Of a stretch of DNA of 6,669 nt, positions 1-5,783 are shown one piece after another (within the stretch, counting starts at the first letter, position 1; every line of letters begins with the position of its first letter). A program made the position numbers and the translations under genes. The DNA is from Verrucomicrobiales bacterium (lineage in GTDB: Bacteria > Verrucomicrobiota > Verrucomicrobiia > Limisphaerales > RI-55). The DNA is taken from NCBI GenBank assembly GCA_003484235.1, contig DNDP01000399.1, positions 1-6,669 on the forward strand, read 5' to 3'. Under the pieces are notes generated by a model, which was not told the DNA's origin, searched no databases, and worked only from the letters and a program-made list of their open reading frames with translations.

Positions 1-1058
1 CCGCCCTCCCACTGGTCGCGCTTCACGCCACGCCAGGGTCGTGCGCCGTCGTGATCGTAATCCGCCCGCATGTGGATCACGCTCGTGGTCTCGGGTCCAT
101 TGTCGCTGGTGAAGATGACGAGCGTGTTGTCCGAAAAGCCGAGCCGTTCGAGATCCTTCATCAGTTCGCCCACGATGTGATCGAGCTGGAAGATGAAATC
201 GCCGTGAGGACCGGCCCGGGTTTTGCCCTTGAACGCCTCGCCGGGAAACGACGGCAGATGAACCGCCTGCGCGGCATGGTAGAGAAAGAACGGTTTGTCC
301 GGCGACGTGCGGCGGTGAGCTTCGAGAAACGCACGGCTCTTCGCGAGGAACACCATGTCCACCTCCTCCATCGGAAAGTTTGTCGCGATGAGGCCCGGCC
401 GGCAGTCGTTCGCGTAGGGATGTTTCGGCAAACCGGACTTGTCGATCTTGCCGATAGGCGGAACGGGAATCCGATCGCCGTCGATGAACGCGTAGAGCCA
501 GTCGGTCGTGGGACAGGAGGCGGTGCCGAAGAAGCGGTCAAAGCCATGGTCCAGCGGACCGCCCTCGATGCGCCGCGAGTAATCCACGCGCTCGACGGCC
601 TCCAATCCGCCGCTGTGGATGGGTTCGCCGTTCGCATCGCGGAAGGTCCAGCCGACATGCCACTTGCCGATCGCCGCCGTAGTGTAGCCTTTCGTCTGCA
701 GCATCTCCGGCAAGGTCAGCCGTTCGGGCGCGATCAACGACGGTCCGCCGACACCGGTGAAGACCGTTCCGCCGCGGGGAATTCGGAATCCCATCTGCCC
801 GGTCATCAGACTGTAACGCGTCGGTGTGCAGACGGTGGACGGGCTGTGTGCGTCGGTGAAGCGCATGCCCTCACGCGCCAGTCGATCAAGGTTGGGCGTG
901 GGCACCTTTGCCTGATCGTTGTAGCAGGCGACATCGCCGTAGCCGAGATCGTCGGCGAGGATGAGGAGAATGTTCGGCAGGCGATCCGCGCCGGCTGCGC
1001 CGGGACCTTGCGCACACACCGCAAAGGCCGCGAGCATCGGGGCAAGGAGTCGTTTCAT
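1..1058 (-). CDS. Secreted Cys-type sulfatase (arylsulfatase A-like), C-terminus cut off by window edge
   Basis: The first 352 residues of a type I sulfatase are visible; the frame is still open at base 3. Such enzymes hydrolyse sulfate esters, often on glycans, and are exported. The N-terminus is a signal peptide (MKRLLAPMLAAFAVCAQ..., cleavage probably near residue 24). Next comes the metal-binding segment NILLILADDLGYGD with D36 and D37. The maturation motif C77-T-P-T-R81 is intact, so Cys77 should become formylglycine. GKWHVG (131-136), VHLPSFP with H267, FTSDNGPE with D319-N320, and RGVKRDQWEG with K346 match the remaining conserved metal and sulfate ligands. The family is usually about 450-600 residues, so roughly a quarter or more is missing. 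The ATG at 1058 lies 6 nt after the TAA of the propeller gene and has no clear Shine-Dalgarno sequence, which suggests translational coupling. Family assignment is secure; the substrate (sulfated polysaccharide or sugar) is inferred from context only. Confidence 0.95.
   Translation of the reverse strand, partial: MKRLLAPMLAAFAVCAQGPGAAGADRLPNILLILADDLGYGDVACYNDQAKVPTPNLDRLAREGMRFTDAHSPSTVCTPTRYSLMTGQMGFRIPRGGTVFTGVGGPSLIAPERLTLPEMLQTKGYTTAAIGKWHVGWTFRDANGEPIHSGGLEAVERVDYSRRIEGGPLDHGFDRFFGTASCPTTDWLYAFIDGDRIPVPPIGKIDKSGLPKHPYANDCRPGLIATNFPMEEVDMVFLAKSRAFLEAHRRTSPDKPFFLYHAAQAVHLPSFPGEAFKGKTRAGPHGDFIFQLDHIVGELMKDLERLGFSDNTLVIFTSDNGPETTSVIHMRADYDHDGARPWRGVKRDQWEG
816..830 (-). other. Sulfatase formylglycine maturation motif C-T-P-T-R
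   Basis: These codons encode Cys-Thr-Pro-Thr-Arg (residues 77-81 of the sulfatase), followed by YSLMTG. This is the canonical CxPxR signature in which the cysteine is oxidised to the catalytic formylglycine. Presence of Cys rather than Ser means either an aerobic FGE or a radical-SAM anSME could mature it; neither enzyme is encoded in this window. Confidence 0.93.
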
Positions 1059-1064
1059 GGTTCG

Positions 1065-2579
1065 TTACGGTGCGGGAATCTCGTTCAGGGTGTAGTAGGC
1101 GCGGTCGTGGAGGAGCGGCTCATCATTCTCCGACCGCAGACCGGCAAGATCAAACTCATGGACGTGACCCCTGACCAGCCCCTTCACCCGGACAGTCACC
1201 CGGAGACCGTCGGCCGAAACATCCGCCCGTTCGACCAACGGCGTGGTGTGGTCGACCTCCGGACTGCCATAACCCTGCCGGTAGATGTGGGTGTAGGTCT
1301 GGAGCAGGTAACGCCGCACTTCGCCGGCAACCTGCCGGTCCACCGGCCGGGTGAAGGTGAGCCGGAACCCATCGGGCAGGGCGTTGATCTCGCGCACCTC
1401 GAACGGCGTGCGGCCGGTCCATTCAACACGCTGCAGAGCGAAGGGTTTCGGACCGCGCACCGGCCAGCCGCGGTTCGTGCCTCCCACGATCAGCTGGCCC
1501 TTTGGCGTGAACTGCAGCGCCAGCAGTCCGGTCGCGAACTCCTCCCGGAACGGAAAACACGCACCCTGCCAGACGCCGTTCACCTCCTCCGTGGTGACGC
1601 GCATGACCACCCCGAGCGTGAAGTCGCCGATGAACAACTGTTTCGCAAACGGCCCGAACCGGCCCTCCGTCGTGTCCACCGCAAATCCGGAGAGCTGCTG
1701 CCCCATCTTGCGGTAGGGGAAAACGACCGCGTAGGGAACCAGCTCCTTCACCCGGGCGCGCTCGATCTCCAGCCGGGAATTGGTGTTGGGCTCGATCGGA
1801 CGCGGACCCATCTCCGGCGGGACGTCGTACCAGTTGAAGCTGGCGGGATGTCCCATGAACCCGCCGGGCTTGAGGTGCTTCAAGGAACTCGAGCCGTTCC
1901 ACGGCCCCTGGCTTTCGGAATAGAACATCACGCCGGCCGCGTTCGTGCCGACTCCGCACGGGCTCCGGATCCCGCTCGCGATCGGAACCGTTTGGCCGTC
2001 CGGCGTGATCTTCAGCGCCCAGCCGCGAAACTTCGCCAGCGACTCGTAGGACTTCGACAGGCAGAGCGCGACCCAGATGTTCCCCTCGGGATCGCATTTC
2101 GATCCGAACGAGAACTCGTGGTAGTGCTCGAAGCCCCAACCGTCGGCCAGGGTCTTGAACTCGTCGGCCCGACCGTCGCCATCGAGGTCCGCAATGCGCG
2201 TCACCTCCGTCTGCTGGGTGACGTAGAACGCGCCGTCGCGCCACGAAAGGCCGGTCACTTCGTCGAGGCCCGAGGCGAAGGTGTGGTAGACCGGCGCCGG
2301 CGGATCCTCGAAGGCGCCGTCCACGAGCAGGATGTCGCCCCGCCGGGTGCCGATCGCGAGCCGTCCATCCGGCAGGAGATCGAAGCTTCCCGCCTCCAGG
2401 ACGAGGCTTTCGGGTATCGGCACATCGACAATGCGATAGTATCCCGCTTCGGCCTCGGCGGTGCCCCAATAGCCGGCCAGCTGTTCGGCTTGAACAGCCG
2501 GCGTCATCGCGCAGGCGAGGGCGAGCGTCAGGGTGGGAATCGCCCGCAAGGACCGCGGGTGGTGGCGGTGGGTTCTCAT
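1065..2579 (-). CDS. Secreted beta-propeller protein, Piru_Ver / membrane-bound-dehydrogenase-like, without haem domain
   Basis: A 504-residue exported protein resembling the N-terminal propeller of the PVC-specific 'putative membrane-bound dehydrogenase' family (TIGR02604 type; related to PQQ/sugar-dehydrogenase propellers). Residues 1-31 form a signal peptide ending AVQA. Blade-like repeats follow: SFDLLPDGRLAIGTRRGDI (65-83), EVTGLSWRDGAFYV, NIWVAL, then the family-like segments SPCGVG (206-211) and GFMGHPASF (240-248), FIGDFTLGVVMRV, and LLALQFTPKGQLIVGGTNRG. D131-L-D-G-D-G-R-A-D-E140 is a DxDxDG calcium-loop pattern common in these proteins. Residues from about 390 to 504 (FEVREINALPDGFRLTFT onward) look like a separate beta-sandwich domain. 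There is no CxxCH motif; in many relatives HEAT repeats and a cytochrome c domain are fused on, whereas here the cytochrome is the neighbouring gene. Its ATG overlaps the cytochrome stop codon in ATGA. The catalytic activity, cofactor and substrate are not determinable from sequence. Confidence 0.8.
   Translation of the reverse strand: MRTHRHHPRSLRAIPTLTLALACAMTPAVQAEQLAGYWGTAEAEAGYYRIVDVPIPESLVLEAGSFDLLPDGRLAIGTRRGDILLVDGAFEDPPAPVYHTFASGLDEVTGLSWRDGAFYVTQQTEVTRIADLDGDGRADEFKTLADGWGFEHYHEFSFGSKCDPEGNIWVALCLSKSYESLAKFRGWALKITPDGQTVPIASGIRSPCGVGTNAAGVMFYSESQGPWNGSSSLKHLKPGGFMGHPASFNWYDVPPEMGPRPIEPNTNSRLEIERARVKELVPYAVVFPYRKMGQQLSGFAVDTTEGRFGPFAKQLFIGDFTLGVVMRVTTEEVNGVWQGACFPFREEFATGLLALQFTPKGQLIVGGTNRGWPVRGPKPFALQRVEWTGRTPFEVREINALPDGFRLTFTRPVDRQVAGEVRRYLLQTYTHIYRQGYGSPEVDHTTPLVERADVSADGLRVTVRVKGLVRGHVHEFDLAGLRSENDEPLLHDRAYYTLNEIPAP
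2576..2579 (-). other. ATGA stop/start overlap between cytochrome and propeller genes
   Basis: On the minus strand the four bases ATGA contain the propeller start (ATG, 2579-2577) and the cytochrome stop (TGA, 2578-2576). No purine-rich Shine-Dalgarno sequence is visible just upstream of this ATG. Such overlaps usually imply termination-reinitiation, and so linked synthesis of the two proteins. Confidence 0.9.
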
Positions 2580-4891
2580 GGTGTCGACAAGGGCCAGCGG
2601 TATTCCAGCGCGAGCACCGCCTTGCCGTTCACAGACTGAACGGGCACGCGCAGTTCGTACAGGTCACCCGCTTTGATCTGCGTCACGACCGTGTCCCCCG
2701 CGATGACAATCTCCAGCGGTCCGACCTTGAACCGGTTTGCAGCCACCGGCTCGATCGCCGTTGCAGTGGCGACGCGAAAGACCAACAGGTCGCCGGCGTC
2801 AGCAGAACGAAAAGTGATCGTGCGGCTCAAGGCCACACCGTCGCTGTTCATCTGATCGACGAACGCATCCTCCACGGTCGTCTTCCCGACCTGGTACCGA
2901 AAGGTGGGCCGCCGCAAACGGTCCAGACGATAGCCCTCAAAATGGAGGTCCTGCGGGCGGCCCTCCGCCGCCGGCCACGGCGTTTCGATCCGCTCCAGCT
3001 GCGCCAGTTCGGGAGCGTGGGCGAACTCGATCCGTGCCCGGCCCAGTGGCCGCGCGGTGCCGTGTCCCTGGCTGGTCCACACGCCCGCCGGATCCGCAAA
3101 CTCTCCCGGCCAGAGCATCGCCAGGCAGAGTTGTTCGGCGCTGAAGACAAGGTTGATCCCTGACGGATATCCAACGCCGATGCCGCGCTTGCCGATTCCC
3201 GGATAACTGCGCCGCAGCATGACCGCCTCATCGCCTGAGGCGACCAACCGCAGCGGTTCGCGGTGGACGCCTTTCGGGGCATCCGTGCTGTAGCCGTCGG
3301 AGAGATACCGCCAGAGAGCCTCGATCTGCCGGTCGCGATCGCCACCAAGGACGTCCGGTTTGGCGGACTCACCGCCTGGCCAGAAGGCGGGCATCAGGGT
3401 AGACGGGCTGAACCGCTGAGGTTCGGCAAGGTAGTGATGAAACCAGTCTCTCGTCACCCGCTGTGCCATCAACGTTAGATCCAGCGCGCCCATCGCGCCG
3501 GTCAGTTGATCCTTGTAGGTGTGGCACACCACGCAACCCAGTCCGTCCGTGCCGGCCAGTTCGCGGCCGATCCGCTTGAAATCGTTCTCGTTCTCGAACG
3601 TCACCGGCGGCGGGGCTGGCAACCGGTCGATCGCCGGCAGCCATTCCAGCAGCCGGGTCACCTCGCCGTCGCCAAACGCCGGCATCCGCGTGTCCGAATA
3701 GGGTCGCGAGCGCGCCCCCTGGACCAGCGCCTTCCGCAACCAGGCCGGCTGCAGCCTGGCACCCACGCCGGTGAGGGCCGGCGGCAGGCGCCCCTGCTCG
3801 CCCAGATTCGGATCGCGGGTGGTGAAGTATTCGTCCCGCACCTCGGGGACGCCGCCGTGACCATCGCGGTCATGACAGGCCACGCAGTTGAACCGGGCGA
3901 GGGTCAGCCGGATCTCCTCCCCGATGTCGGAGGGTCCCTGGCGCTCGCGCAGGGCGGAGTGAATCGCCGTCCGCTGGTCCGCGCTCAACGGGTAGACCGG
4001 CCAGTCGCCGTGCCGTCCGGACAGGCACCCTTCCTCGGCGCGGTCGGCTCGAAGCGCGTCAAGCGGTGTCGAACTTGGTTTTGCCAGAAGCCCGTCGACC
4101 GTGTGGCACGAGCCGCAGCGATGGGTCGCGAACAGTTCCCTGCCGCGCGCCGCGAGATCCGGCTGCGGCGCGGTCGTCGGAGCGGGGGCATTCTGTTCCC
4201 GCAGCAGGTAGGCGGCGATGTCCGCCGCCTCGTGAGGGTCCAACTTCAAATCCGGCATCCGGCCGGCCGGCCGGACCGCCAACGGGTCCCGCAGAAAGCT
4301 GGTCAGGCTGGCGTGCGAATACTTCTCCGCGAGCGGACCCAGCGGCACCGAGCCGGCCAGCTCCTTTTCCGGCGAGTGACACGCCACGCAGCCCACGGAA
4401 TGGTAAAGCTTCCGACCCCGGGACACGGCCTCCACCAGAACCGGTTCGATGACCGGCGGGTTGGTGGCGATGGACGAGAGATACGCCGCCAGCGCGCGTG
4501 CCGCCTGATCGCGATCCGGCGCCGGAAGATGTTCGAGCAGGGCCGGCATCGTGGTGCCCGGCTTGGTGCCGGCCGGATCGGCGATGAACCGGTGCAGGTG
4601 TTCGGGCCGCACCCGTGCGCCCACCTGTGAGAGATCAGGCCCGCGCCTGGGGACCAATGACGCGCCGGCCCCGTGGCACGCCGTGCAGCTGAGCTCGGTG
4701 ATCAGCACGCGTCCGGCGAAGGAGTTCGTCCGCTCCGGGAGTGTTTCCACACCGGCAACGAACGGCGGCACGGCAGCCGGGGCGGTCACGCCGGACATCA
4801 ACAGGCCAGCCAGCAGGAGCACGGAGACGGACCGTGCCCGCCACTTCCCGCCGGCAATGATCGGATCAGAAGCCGAAGTGTCAGACGTCAT
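2576..4891 (-). CDS. Secreted pentahaem c-type cytochrome with C-terminal non-haem domain
   Basis: A 771-residue protein predicted to carry electrons outside the cytoplasm. A signal peptide spans residues 1-40 (hydrophobic core VSVLLLAGLLMSG, cleavage near APAA). Five CxxCH haem-attachment motifs follow: C69TACH, C168VACH, C259GSCH, C336VACH and C453VVCH. Four have a downstream Met-Pro that fits the distal ligand of a class I cytochrome c: M115, M212, M403 and M500, at 40-63 residues after the haem His. The third module (about 247-318) has no Met before the next motif and instead carries EEGCLSGRHGD with C289 and H294. Residues 545-771 lack Cys-x-x-Cys-His and look beta-rich; I cannot name this domain. 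The start overlaps the preceding gene by 11 nt, with a weak GGAG about 10 nt upstream. The stop overlaps the propeller start by 4 nt, making that protein the likely redox partner (inference). Cytochrome identity is secure; the electron donor and acceptor are unknown. Confidence 0.92.
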   Translation of the reverse strand: MTSDTSASDPIIAGGKWRARSVSVLLLAGLLMSGVTAPAAVPPFVAGVETLPERTNSFAGRVLITELSCTACHGAGASLVPRRGPDLSQVGARVRPEHLHRFIADPAGTKPGTTMPALLEHLPAPDRDQAARALAAYLSSIATNPPVIEPVLVEAVSRGRKLYHSVGCVACHSPEKELAGSVPLGPLAEKYSHASLTSFLRDPLAVRPAGRMPDLKLDPHEAADIAAYLLREQNAPAPTTAPQPDLAARGRELFATHRCGSCHTVDGLLAKPSSTPLDALRADRAEEGCLSGRHGDWPVYPLSADQRTAIHSALRERQGPSDIGEEIRLTLARFNCVACHDRDGHGGVPEVRDEYFTTRDPNLGEQGRLPPALTGVGARLQPAWLRKALVQGARSRPYSDTRMPAFGDGEVTRLLEWLPAIDRLPAPPPVTFENENDFKRIGRELAGTDGLGCVVCHTYKDQLTGAMGALDLTLMAQRVTRDWFHHYLAEPQRFSPSTLMPAFWPGGESAKPDVLGGDRDRQIEALWRYLSDGYSTDAPKGVHREPLRLVASGDEAVMLRRSYPGIGKRGIGVGYPSGINLVFSAEQLCLAMLWPGEFADPAGVWTSQGHGTARPLGRARIEFAHAPELAQLERIETPWPAAEGRPQDLHFEGYRLDRLRRPTFRYQVGKTTVEDAFVDQMNSDGVALSRTITFRSADAGDLLVFRVATATAIEPVAANRFKVGPLEIVIAGDTVVTQIKAGDLYELRVPVQSVNGKAVLALEYRWPLSTP
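3521..3535 (-). other. Haem-attachment motif 5, CVVCH
   Basis: Residues 453-457 of the cytochrome (C-V-V-C-H). The probable distal ligand is M500 in TLMPAFWPGG, 43 residues after the haem histidine. Confidence 0.93.
3872..3886 (-). other. Haem-attachment motif 4, CVACH
   Basis: Residues 336-340 of the cytochrome. The probable distal ligand is M403 in TRMPAFGDGE. The 63-residue distance to the haem histidine is about 20 longer than in the other modules, owing to an inserted segment around residues 341-368. Confidence 0.93.
4103..4117 (-). other. Haem-attachment motif 3, CGSCH, with no Met distal ligand
   Basis: Residues 259-263 of the cytochrome. No methionine occurs between this motif and motif 4, so the sixth ligand must be something else (H294 is one candidate) or the haem may be five-coordinate. 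Confidence 0.9.
4376..4390 (-). other. Haem-attachment motif 2, CVACH
   Basis: Residues 168-172 of the cytochrome. The probable distal ligand is M212 in GRMPDLKLDP. Confidence 0.93.
4673..4687 (-). other. Haem-attachment motif 1, CTACH
   Basis: Residues 69-73 of the cytochrome. The probable distal ligand is M115 in TTMPALLEHL. Confidence 0.93.
4881..4891 (-). other. 11-nt overlap of DUF1080 gene end and cytochrome gene start
   Basis: The DUF1080 frame ends with codons for Tyr-Asp-Val and TGA (4883-4881). The cytochrome ATG (4891-4889) lies inside this end, in a different frame. The overlap supports co-transcription and coupled translation. Confidence 0.88.
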
Positions 4892-5735
4892 ACGGAAGCA
4901 GCTCCACCTTGCGGAACTGGATCGGGTGGCTCTCCGACTGGAGCGAAATTGTGCCGCCGCCGATCATCTTCGGATGTCCGGCGGCCAGCAGGCGTTTCGC
5001 ACTGGCGTCCCGTTCGTCGAGCTGGGGCTTCTCGTAGTGGAGCACTTCCTCGCCGTTCACGTAGTGGCGGATGAATTCGTTGCCCCGCACCTCGGCTTCG
5101 GCGGTCACCCATTGCTCGCCGTGATAGGTCTTCGATTTCGAGCTCGTGCAATGCGGGGTGAACAGCTTGCCGTCCATCACGACGTTCGTGCCCGGCGTGC
5201 AGAGGTTCATCGTCGTGCGCGGGTTGGCGCCGTCGCCGCCGAGCAGCTGCGCCTCGATCGAGGCCGGGAAATCCTGGTCGACCGTCATCGATTCGGGCGT
5301 TTGGCCGTGCAGCATGAGACCGCTGTTGCGGATCGCCCAGCCCGGTCCGCCGGCGACCTGGGTCCCGATGAACCGATACTCCGCGCGCAACCGGTAATGC
5401 GAGAACGGCCGTTCGTAGAACAGATGGCCGAACCGTTCGTCGTAGGCCGGATAGGCGGACGGCTCGTAGGCGACGGTCAGCAGGCCGTCCACGACCCGGA
5501 AGGTGTTGCCGTAGTTCACACCGGCGGCGTGGTGGCGGATCTTGGGAATCCACCCATCGAGGTTGCGCCCGTTGAAAAGCTGGAGCCAGCCGTCGGCCGT
5601 CTTGCGGGGTCCGCGTGTGCGGCAGCCGAGGATGGTGAAGCTGGCACCGGCCAGCAGCAGCTGGCCGAGAAAGATCCGGCGGCTCGCCGGACGGGATGCA
5701 AACGGCAGGTCATTGGACCGGGCGAATGGGTGCAT
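4881..5735 (-). CDS. DUF1080 / 3-keto-disaccharide hydrolase-like protein with Tat signal and possible lipobox
   Basis: A 284-residue protein of the DUF1080 family, a concanavalin-like beta-sandwich fold; the family name '3-keto-disaccharide hydrolase' reflects proposed cleavage of oxidised glycosides. The family opening GWLQLFNGRNLDGW is at about residues 49-62. The core has RNSGLMLHG (136-144), SIEAQLLGGDG (159-169) and HYVNGEEVLHYEKP, and the typical end is GTISLQSESHPIQFRKVELLP. The N-terminus holds a twin-arginine motif (SRRIFLG, residues 18-24) and a hydrophobic stretch ending ILGC, with Cys38 as a possible lipidated residue, so it is probably Tat-exported and perhaps membrane-anchored. 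I chose the ATG at 5735. The same frame extends to a TTG at 5765, which would add ten residues, but ATG is likelier; neither has a strong Shine-Dalgarno sequence. It sits between the DMFase-like gene (48 nt away) and the cytochrome gene (11-nt overlap). Family call is strong; catalytic activity is not proven by sequence. Confidence 0.9.
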   Translation of the reverse strand: MHPFARSNDLPFASRPASRRIFLGQLLLAGASFTILGCRTRGPRKTADGWLQLFNGRNLDGWIPKIRHHAAGVNYGNTFRVVDGLLTVAYEPSAYPAYDERFGHLFYERPFSHYRLRAEYRFIGTQVAGGPGWAIRNSGLMLHGQTPESMTVDQDFPASIEAQLLGGDGANPRTTMNLCTPGTNVVMDGKLFTPHCTSSKSKTYHGEQWVTAEAEVRGNEFIRHYVNGEEVLHYEKPQLDERDASAKRLLAAGHPKMIGGGTISLQSESHPIQFRKVELLPYDV

Positions 5736-5783
5736 GGCGGAAAGATGCCGCCCCGCCCGCGCCAAACCAAGACAAAGGTTGGG
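5736..5783 (-). other. Short intergenic gap; no terminator or promoter seen
   Basis: This is the only clear spacer between genes in the window. I see no stable inverted repeat followed by a T-run on the minus strand and no convincing -35/-10 pair, so transcription probably reads through from the DMFase-like gene. It is rich in G and C near the downstream ATG, with a weak G-rich stretch about 15 nt before it. Confidence 0.55.

Noticed and set aside
1423..2469. Open frame of 348 codons on the minus strand overlapping the propeller gene
   Set aside because: It is an out-of-frame shadow with very high Arg/Gly content and no domain; the 504-codon frame has a signal peptide and propeller repeats.
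51..2639. Open reading frame of 862 codons on the plus strand, longer than any gene in the window
   Set aside because: It lies antisense to the sulfatase and propeller genes with codon boundaries in mirrored register. Its stops would need TTA, CTA or TCA codons in those genes, which are rare in GC-rich genomes. Both genes happen to be in the same frame and the separating TAA reads TTA, so the shadow runs through. Its protein is Arg/Gly/Val-rich with no recognisable domain.
4255..4280. GC-rich palindromic run (repeated ccgg units) inside the cytochrome gene
   Set aside because: It encodes the PAGRMP segment around the second distal methionine, so codon choice in GC-rich coding DNA explains it; there is no sign of a mobile repeat.
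3506..4630. Open reading frame of 374 codons on the plus strand
   Set aside because: It is the same kind of mirrored-register antisense shadow, here of the cytochrome gene, whose five haem motifs and distal methionines prove the minus strand is coding.
5736..5783. Possible terminator or promoter between the DMFase-like and DUF1080 genes
   Set aside because: No hairpin with a T-tract and no convincing promoter boxes were found in the 48 nt.
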